A program made the position numbers and the translations under genes. From an uncultured bacterium (GTDB lineage Bacteria; Cloacimonadota; Cloacimonadia; Cloacimonadales; Cloacimonadaceae), in the NCBI GenBank assembly GCA_937960795.1, contig CALGPA010000075.1, positions 1 through 6,451 on the forward strand: a stretch of DNA of 6,451 nucleotides, in the 5' to 3' direction. The notes beneath the pieces are model-generated. The model saw only the letters and a list, made by a program, of their open reading frames with translations, was not told the DNA's origin and searched no databases. Shown here in pieces: positions 3,501 through 6,451 of the stretch (the stretch's first letter is position 1; each line of letters begins with the position of its first letter).

Positions 3501-6451
3501 GTCGCCATCACTGCTGAGTGTGGATTCACCGTAGAAGGCAATAAAGAACATGCCATCGACATCGGTGAGCGGGATTGTCACGTTTACTCCGGTATGAGGA
3601 ATATCGTTGTAGATATATTCACTATCGGTGTTGTTCCATTCGCGTAGGATCACAGGGTTGGTCATTTCGGCATCTGAGCCCATAGCCACGATGAATCTTT
3701 GTCCCTGTTGCAAGGCAGGATCGACGGCAGCGGTCTGGTTCCATACGGTCAGGCCGAGGTCGAAATTCAGCTCATAATCGCCATCAGTGATGCTGATGGG
3801 CGGAGTGATGAGCCAGCCATTGCGTGAAGTGCTATAGACGTTGATCTTGGCAGCTTTGTTTACAGGATCAAGGATGTTTATCCAGTCGTCATGTGCCCAC
3901 TGGTTGAAGCTCGGGGTGCTACCATTGGGATAGAATCCGGCCAGTTGGCTCCATTCCACGGGCATCCAATCGGCAGCTTCTGTGCCAAAATCTTCAGTCC
4001 AGGGGAAGGTGGAGATGATCGGATCGTAGCAGCTGGCGGAGAGATCAATGGTGATCTCTTGGTCGCCGGCGCTTACAACGATGCTTCCGGTGTGGTCGCC
4101 AACTACTGTGGGGGTGTATTCCACTGTGAAGATGTGGGATTCACCACCTTCAAGGCTGATGGCTGTGAAGGGTTCTTCCAGACCAAATGCATCGCCGGTA
4201 ACTACGACTGTACCGACGTTGAGGGTGCCGGCGCCATTGTTTGCGATGGTGAAGTTTTTGGTGTGGGTAGTATTGATGATCTGATTGCCAAAATTCCAAG
4301 TGGTGGGGGTGACAGCCAATACAGGATCAGCCGGCAGATCGCCAAACTGCATCATGATGTTTGGGATTGCGGAGACCAAGGTAGCTGTCGGAGGTGATGC
4401 AGGATCAGGATTTGTGGAGTCAGACCAGTAGCGTAGGCTACGAACAGTGCTGGTAGTGGTGTTGTAGAAATGGAAGTTACTTCCATCATAGCTGGGAGAG
4501 TTTTCATCTACAGCGATTACCAGGTTGTCGACGTTGTTGTAAGTAAACGGAGTATCAAGGATGATCTCGATCCAGCCGTCAATTGCGGGAAGAGCTACAT
4601 ATCCGGCAAATACTTCAGTCAGGTCGTCAAGAGCAAGCCAATCGGTTGTGGTTTCAAATTCAGACATATCGGTGTGACCCATATAGATCACCCAGTCGTT
4701 TGAATCCACAGCTTCATCAAATCCATTCCAGTGATAGTAGATCTTTTCGATGCGCTGGCCGGGCATGTTGATCTCGGATTGGAGGAAGATGCTCTGGGTA
4801 TAGGTGTAGCCATAGAAGGCATTGATGGGAAGTCTTTGGTTGGCAGTGCCGTCGCCGATCATCACCAAGCCTTCGGGATTTCCTTCAGCGCTTAGGGCTA
4901 CATCAATCGCGGTATCGGTCTGTACATTGTCTACGGTCAGAGTAGCAGAGACAGGACCTTCGACCGTGACGGTGGCGGTGATCGGAACGATCACGGATTC
5001 GCCAGCGCCCAAAGCAGCAGGAAGGTTTGAAGCGTCAAAGGCAAACATGGAAGCGTCGACTCCGGAGATTGTGATCTCAGAAGCGTCGACATTCAGTGTG
5101 CCACTGCCGATATTGGAAATGCTGAGGTTGATGGGATTAGATTCCACACCTTGGCTGATTCCGCCAAAATCGATGCTTAGAGGATTCACTGCGAGCATCG
5201 GAGCACTGGGAATCTCACGTACTTGGACATTGTCCACAAAGAGATCATTGTCGCCGTCGGAAACGGTGGATTCACCGTAGAAGGCGAGGAAGATGGTGCC
5301 GACTACATCATCGAGGATGATGCTGACATCAGTGCCGGTGTGGGGGATAGCGTTGTAGACAAAATCGCTGCCGGTGTTGTTCCACTCACGCAGGATGACA
5401 GCATCTGTCATGCCGGGGTTTGTGGCCATGGCGACGATGAATTTGTCGTCTTCTTGGGAAGTGGGATCTTGGATGGGCTCTGCGTTGTTATAACGGGTCA
5501 GGCCGAGATCAAACTTCAGCTCATATCCATCAGCAGGGATGTCAATGGGCGGAGAGATCAGCCAGCCTTTGCGAACAGTGCCATAGATATTGATTCTGGC
5601 AGCATTGTTGCCGGTGCCTAAGTGCAACCAGTTGCCACGCACCCATTGAGTGAGACTACCGTCGATGACGGGGTAGATACCGCTGGCTTGGCTCCAGTTT
5701 AGGGGCATCCAGTCGGAGGCTTCCGTGCCAAAATCCTCAGTCCAAGGGAATGTGGAGATGACGGGGTTGTCTCTGGTGGTGAAGCTTCTGGCTTCAGCTT
5801 GATCACTGGTGCCGGCTGCATTTGTGGCCTCTACTGTCCAGTAGTAGGTAGTCAGATAATCCAGAGGATTAGGCAGAGTGTAGGGAGGCATCACATTGCT
5901 GGCAAATAGAGTGCTGCCATCTACTGTATCCAGATATAGGTTGTATCCATCCGGGATGCCGCCGACTGAGGGGGCATTCCAGTTGAAGGTGGTATATTCG
6001 CTTACGTTTTCTGCTTCATCAGCAGGGGAGCTAAGACTGGGAACGCCGGGAGCCACAGGAAGGATCGCGGGACCCACGACGGAGTCAAGATAGAAGCTTG
6101 CGGAAACCTGAGCAGTGCGGAAGCCTATATAGTGGCCACCGGCTGCATCGGTGAGATCTGCGCTAAAGCTCTGCCAAGTGTTTGTGGCATCTACGTTGAA
6201 CTCATCAAGGAGAATCCAGTTTTCACGATCAGTGGAGTATACAAGCTCCAAAGCCGCGGAAACGTTTGAGACTCTCAGATCAAAGGAAATCATGTCTCCG
6301 GCTTCGATGTCAAGCATCGGAGTGGAGAGAGTGAACTGGCTGCTTGAAGAAGCATATTTGTATGCAGAAGCTGAACCATGACTTGCGACAGTTGTGCTGC
6401 GAGTCCAGTTTGCTGTTCCCAATGAAGCCCATCCGGCAGGCGGGACGCTTA
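510..6451 (-). CDS. Giant modular T9SS-exported surface protein (adhesin-like), 5' end outside the window
   Basis: The frame is open from the right edge to a TAA stop at 510-512, giving 1979 complete codons. Residue numbers in this annotation count from the TTG at 6422 (residue 1); nine more in-frame residues lie upstream and include the PPAGW motif. That motif is typical just inside an anchor-J domain, so TTG is probably internal and the true start and signal peptide are missing. Everything visible is beta-rich and Asp/Asn/Thr/Gly-rich with no membrane segment, as expected for a secreted protein. Visible order: partial anchor J, Fn3-like, anchor J, anchor D, beta-sandwich, anchor D, anchor J, anchor D, two 290-residue Fn3/beta-sandwich units, anchor J, T9SS sorting domain. 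Only five cysteines occur (798, 1137, 1250, 1540, 1847). Known of the family: Sec then T9SS export, with removal of the C-terminal domain. Inferred: adhesion or glycan/protein binding. No protease or hydrolase active site was recognised. The gene and its class are secure; the ligand is unknown. Confidence 0.95.
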   Translation of the reverse strand, partial: SVPPAGWASLGTANWTRSTTVASHGSASAYKYASSSSQFTLSTPMLDIEAGDMISFDLRVSNVSAALELVYSTDRENWILLDEFNVDATNTWQSFSADLTDAAGGHYIGFRTAQVSASFYLDSVVGPAILPVAPGVPSLSSPADEAENVSEYTTFNWNAPSVGGIPDGYNLYLDTVDGSTLFASNVMPPYTLPNPLDYLTTYYWTVEATNAAGTSDQAEARSFTTRDNPVISTFPWTEDFGTEASDWMPLNWSQASGIYPVIDGSLTQWVRGNWLHLGTGNNAARINIYGTVRKGWLISPPIDIPADGYELKFDLGLTRYNNAEPIQDPTSQEDDKFIVAMATNPGMTDAVILREWNNTGSDFVYNAIPHTGTDVSIILDDVVGTIFLAFYGESTVSDGDNDLFVDNVQVREIPSAPMLAVNPLSIDFGGISQGVESNPINLSISNIGSGTLNVDASEITISGVDASMFAFDASNLPAALGAGESVIVPITATVTVEGPVSATLTVDNVQTDTAIDVALSAEGNPEGLVMIGDGTANQRLPINAFYGYTYTQSIFLQSEINMPGQRIEKIYYHWNGFDEAVDSNDWVIYMGHTDMSEFETTTDWLALDDLTEVFAGYVALPAIDGWIEIILDTPFTYNNVDNLVIAVDENSPSYDGSNFHFYNTTTSTVRSLRYWSDSTNPDPASPPTATLVSAIPNIMMQFGDLPADPVLAVTPTTWNFGNQIINTTHTKNFTIANNGAGTLNVGTVVVTGDAFGLEEPFTAISLEGGESHIFTVEYTPTVVGDHTGSIVVSAGDQEITIDLSASCYDPIISTFPWTEDFGTEAADWMPVEWSQLAGFYPNGSTPSFNQWAHDDWINILDPVNKAAKINVYSTSRNGWLITPPISITDGDYELNFDLGLTVWNQTAAVDPALQQGQRFIVAMGSDAEMTNPVILREWNNTDSEYIYNDIPHTGVNVTIPLTDVDGMFFIAFYGESTLSSDGDNDLMIDNVTIQEATIIETPVFAIDPTSYDFGDVAVDASETQSFTVTNEGDGTLTISSIQISGSDMMSLTGLPTLPANLTAGQSFSFNAVYAPTAAGTHDATITLQDNIVRETHTVALTGVGIADAPDDLYPPSNLTGYVVGTDVHLSWDAPEPPPSGEWITWCDPADLGNGIGVNGPAVFDVAHRFDTTDLAPYQGSTLTHVQFVPNEVNSTYTVKVWTGGSIAGPSSLVHSQAVASPTIGQWNIVELTTPIPVPAGQELWFGFESNTQAGFPAGCDDGPHVAGKGNFINMGGWDQLTDLNETLTYNWSIQGYLDHNLTRAMMPAPIAEAPRAPQTGTLSMQSNPTLRMVNIASTRESELIGFKVYRDGALVDTINDPETLDYIDTDVDFGSYEYSVTAVYDAGESVPTAPLAIIVDDLDPPTDLAYTVDGNDVTLEWTSPQPPLEGEWISWSDNSAIGNSIGTDGVANFDVAHRYDATDLADYVGTTLTQIQFVPMYQNAVYTAKVWTGGTATQPGTLVHSQVVSNHQNEAWNTVILTNPVPITAGMQLWFGYNANTQGGFPAGCDNGPQIEGKGNMMNLGGWTTLSQVNATLTYNWLIQGFVVDGMNLKAIELPSITENATVRPEGELSLKNIMPVRNNHTRAVLMGYKVYRDGAVIANISNPENTTYTDNDRPNGDYVYGVSAVYNTGESAIVTVDVNVNLELAEAIFTDGFEDHPDFATDFDNWNLLDQDGSATYGFTDIAFPGSEAPMAYIIFNPSQTVPPIDGMDAFEGDKFAASFAAVNAPNNDWLITERVTLGTNSSIKFNAKSFTDVYGNERFRVGVSTMPAIIPQGFQYVTGANYVEAPTNWSEYIYDLSAYDGQEVYIAIRCVSDDAFVFMLDNFSIHSDGGSVSNEDIVAPAFANALKGNYPNPFNPETTIRYSVREASDVSIEIYNLKGQLVNRLVNEHKAAGEHSVVWKGTDMNNRPVASGVYFYKMNTGKFSATKKMIMMK
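513..779 (-). other. Protein domain: C-terminal T9SS type A sorting domain
   Basis: Residues 1882-1970. It begins LKGNYPNPFNPETTIRYSV, then VSIEIYNLKGQLVNRLV, GEHSVVWKGTDMNNRPVASG and VYFYKM, and ends KKMIMMK at the stop codon. The YPNPFNP motif, IYNLKGQ strand, W-x-G-x-D turn, SGVYFYKM strand and basic C-terminus are diagnostic of this roughly 85-residue family, which is also related to FlgD-like Ig domains. Known of the family: it directs outer-membrane translocation by T9SS and is usually cleaved off. The preceding stretch 1868-1881 is a short linker. Confidence 0.93.
822..1382 (-). other. Protein domain: choice-of-anchor J / cleaved-adhesin module C
   Basis: Residues about 1681-1867. Landmarks: IFTDGFEDHPDF, NWNLLDQDGSATYGF, MDAFEGDKFAASF, NNDWLITERVTL, SIKFNAKSF, NERFRVGVST, WSEYIYDLSAYDGQEVYIAIRCVSDD and FVFMLDNFSI. 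This is the canonical cleaved-adhesin order (GFE, W...DxDG, NDWLIT, ERFxVxVS, W...DLSAYxGQxVYIAxR, LDN). It is more standard than modules A and B and is not their recent copy. DQDG and LDN residues are typical of a structural calcium site (family knowledge). Confidence 0.85.
1392..2252 (-). repeat. Tandem 290-residue unit 2: second copy of the Fn3/nested beta-sandwich unit
   Basis: Residues 1391-1677. It repeats unit 1: DDLDPPTDLAYTVDGNDVTL, GEWISW, FDVAHRYDATDL, TQIQFVP, YTAKVWTGG, LVHSQ, QLWFGYNANTQGGFPAG, GKGN, YNWLIQGF, then GYKVYRDGAVIANI and VYGVSAVYNTGES. From the start through YNW the offset is exactly 290 residues (870 bases). It falls to 287 after the linker, so the only visible length change is a three-residue indel there. 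Cysteine 1540 matches 1250, but the partner of Cys1137 is serine here (WSDNS). The nested domain spans about 1689-2162. Confidence 0.8.
2253..3122 (-). repeat. Tandem 290-residue unit 1: Fn3-like domain with a nested beta-sandwich
   Basis: Residues 1101-1390. It begins with the first strands of an Fn3 domain (PPSNLTGYVVGTDVHLSWDAP). Next comes a separate beta domain at about 1131-1288 (2559-3032), with GEWITW, FDVAHRFDTTDL, THVQFVP, YTVKVWTGG, LVHSQ, ELWFGFESNTQAGFPAG, GKGN and YNWSIQGY. A 44-residue Pro/Ala-rich linker follows. The later Fn3 strands then resume (GFKVYRDGALVDTI, YIDTDVDFGSYEYSVTAVYDAGES; 2256-2426). Cysteines 1137 and 1250 both fall in the nested domain and could pair after export (inference). 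Confidence 0.75.
3135..3455 (-). other. Protein domain: choice-of-anchor D module 3 (Ig-like)
   Basis: Residues about 990-1096. It opens FAIDPTSYDFGDVAVDASET, followed by QSFTVTNEGDGTLTISSI, LTAGQSFSFNAVYAPTAAGTHDAT (split across two strands) and HTVALTGVGIA. The DFG and GxGTLxI positions correspond to modules 1 and 2. It follows anchor-J module B, as module 1 follows module A, which suggests that a J-D pair duplicated as a unit. Confidence 0.8.
3462..4025 (-). other. Protein domain: choice-of-anchor J module B (paralogue of A)
   Basis: Residues about 800-987. Landmarks match module A almost one for one: STFPWTEDFGTEAADWMPVEWSQ (split here at DFG), NGWLITPPISI, YELNFDLGLT, RFIVAMGS, VILREWNNT, IPHTGVNV, FIAFYGEST and SDGDNDLMIDNV. 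By eye more than half of residues are identical to A. The DNA for the opening strand matches at 36 of 42 aligned bases (3981-4022 against 5724-5765), so the duplication is fairly recent or has been homogenised. Confidence 0.8.
4032..4331 (-). other. Protein domain: choice-of-anchor D module 2 (Ig-like)
   Basis: Residues about 698-797. It opens LAVTPTTWNFGNQIINTT, continues with KNFTIANNGAGTLNVGTV, then LEGGESHIFTVEYTPTVVGDHTGSI, and ends EITIDLSAS. The VEYTPTxxGxHTGSI strand pair is the classic ending of this module and is matched by VYAPTAAGTHDATI in module 3. Cysteine 798 follows directly, in the linker to anchor-J module B. Confidence 0.8.
4332..4880 (-). other. Protein domain: unnamed beta-sandwich (X)
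   Basis: Residues about 515-697. Landmarks: IGDGTANQRLPINAFYGYTY, SIFLQSEI, IEKIYYHWNG, DWVIYMGHTD, TEVFAG, GWIEIILDTPFTY, DNLVIAVDENSP and PNIMMQFG. I recall this arrangement as common in secreted Cloacimonadota and Bacteroidota proteins, but I cannot name a Pfam family with confidence. Strand order resembles the nested domain of the tandem units at 1392-3122. It is framed on both sides by anchor-D modules. Confidence 0.55.
4881..5207 (-). other. Protein domain: choice-of-anchor D module 1 (Ig-like)
   Basis: Residues about 406-514. Landmarks are LAVNPLSIDFGGIS, the INLSISNIGSGTLNV strand pair, MFAFDAS, LGAGESVIVPITATV and a final DVALSAEG. The xPxxxDFGxxxxG opening and xxxNxGxGTLxV core recur three times in this protein (modules 1-3). 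Modules of this type usually act as rigid Ig-like spacers beside anchor-J domains. Confidence 0.75.
5214..5765 (-). other. Protein domain: choice-of-anchor J module A
   Basis: Residues about 220-403. Landmarks: STFPWTEDFG, DWMPLNWSQ, KGWLISPPIDI, YELKFDLGLT, KFIVAMATN, VILREWNNT, IPHTG, FLAFYGEST and an acidic SDGDNDLFVDNV close. The WLISPPI, FDLG and FVDNV strands place it in the cleaved-adhesin/anchor-J group. The clustered Asp residues in SDGDND could bind calcium (inference). It is a close paralogue of module B at 3462-4025, with the same landmarks in the same order. Confidence 0.8.
5772..6053 (-). other. Protein domain: fibronectin type III-like module
   Basis: Residues about 124-217. 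The module opens with a proline-rich APGVPSLSSPADEAENVS stretch, then a TTFNWNAP strand, a GYNLYLDT strand, an LTTYYWTVEATNAAG strand and a terminal RSFTT. The pattern W-x-A-P, Y-x-L-Y and Y-x-W-x-V-x-A-x-N is characteristic of Fn3-like repeats of secreted FCB proteins. It probably acts as a spacer between the first two anchor-J modules. Confidence 0.7.
6066..6451 (-). other. Protein domain: N-terminal choice-of-anchor J-like module (partial)
   Basis: Residues from the right edge to about 119. Seen: SVPPAGW, then NWTRST, a Ser-rich HGSASAYKYA stretch, LSTPMLDIEAGDMISFDLR, the STDRENW strand, and a closing YIGFRTAQ...YLDSVVG. This is the usual anchor-J/cleaved-adhesin order: PPxGW, xTPxL, xSFDxR, SxDxxxW, then a final F/YxDNV strand. 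It is a carbohydrate- or protein-binding-like jelly roll in family terms. Its first strand lies outside the window, and what precedes it is unknown. Confidence 0.7.

Noticed and set aside
3066..3647. A 193-codon plus-strand open frame antisense to anchor-D module 3 and anchor-J module B
   Set aside because: It has the same shadow character: no domain, no ribosome binding site, and complete overlap with a conserved domain on the other strand.
3891..4397. A 168-codon plus-strand open frame
   Set aside because: It is opposite anchor-J module B and anchor-D module 2, and its translation resembles no protein family.
6420..6422. TTG as the start codon of the giant gene
   Set aside because: The frame continues upstream with PPAGW, which belongs to the same domain, and no ribosome binding site precedes the TTG.

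Overview
The window holds the 3' part of one very large gene on the minus strand (510 to the right edge) and a 455-base non-coding tract to its left that is packed with short palindromic repeats. The gene encodes a modular, all-beta secreted protein that ends in a type IX secretion system (T9SS) type A sorting domain. The C-terminus carries the NYPNPFNPETTI motif and a lysine/methionine-rich tail (KKMIMMK). Together with the chain of choice-of-anchor J/cleaved-adhesin, choice-of-anchor D and fibronectin-III-like modules, this points to the FCB group. The style is most like Candidatus Cloacimonadota, as recalled rather than searched. Bacteroidota or related candidate phyla remain possible.

Layout from left to right. 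Positions 1-455 hold a mosaic of at least two repeat families. Family A has long imperfect hairpins closed by ATTCCGGA/TCCGGAAT (47-129 and 210-247). Family B has 19-base GGGCGG...CCGCCC palindromes (149-167, 180-198 and a diverged copy at 383-401). Less certain elements lie at 332-343, 359-375 and the left edge. Positions 456-484 form a strong intrinsic terminator for the minus-strand gene. Positions 510-6451 are coding.

Reading the protein from its N-terminal side (right to left on the map), the order is: partial anchor-J domain; Fn3-like; anchor J (A); anchor D; beta-sandwich X; anchor D; anchor J (B, a close paralogue of A); anchor D; two tandem 290-residue units, each an Fn3-like domain apparently split by a nested beta-sandwich; anchor J (C); T9SS sorting domain. 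The start codon and signal peptide lie beyond the right edge.

There is only one gene, so no operon logic can be read. The expected role is a cell-surface or released adhesin/binding protein, exported by Sec and then T9SS. No catalytic motif was recognised. I see no RNA gene, CRISPR array, transposase, defence cassette or complete mobile element. The points most worth checking are the nested-domain tandem duplication and the modular palindromic repeats downstream of the terminator.
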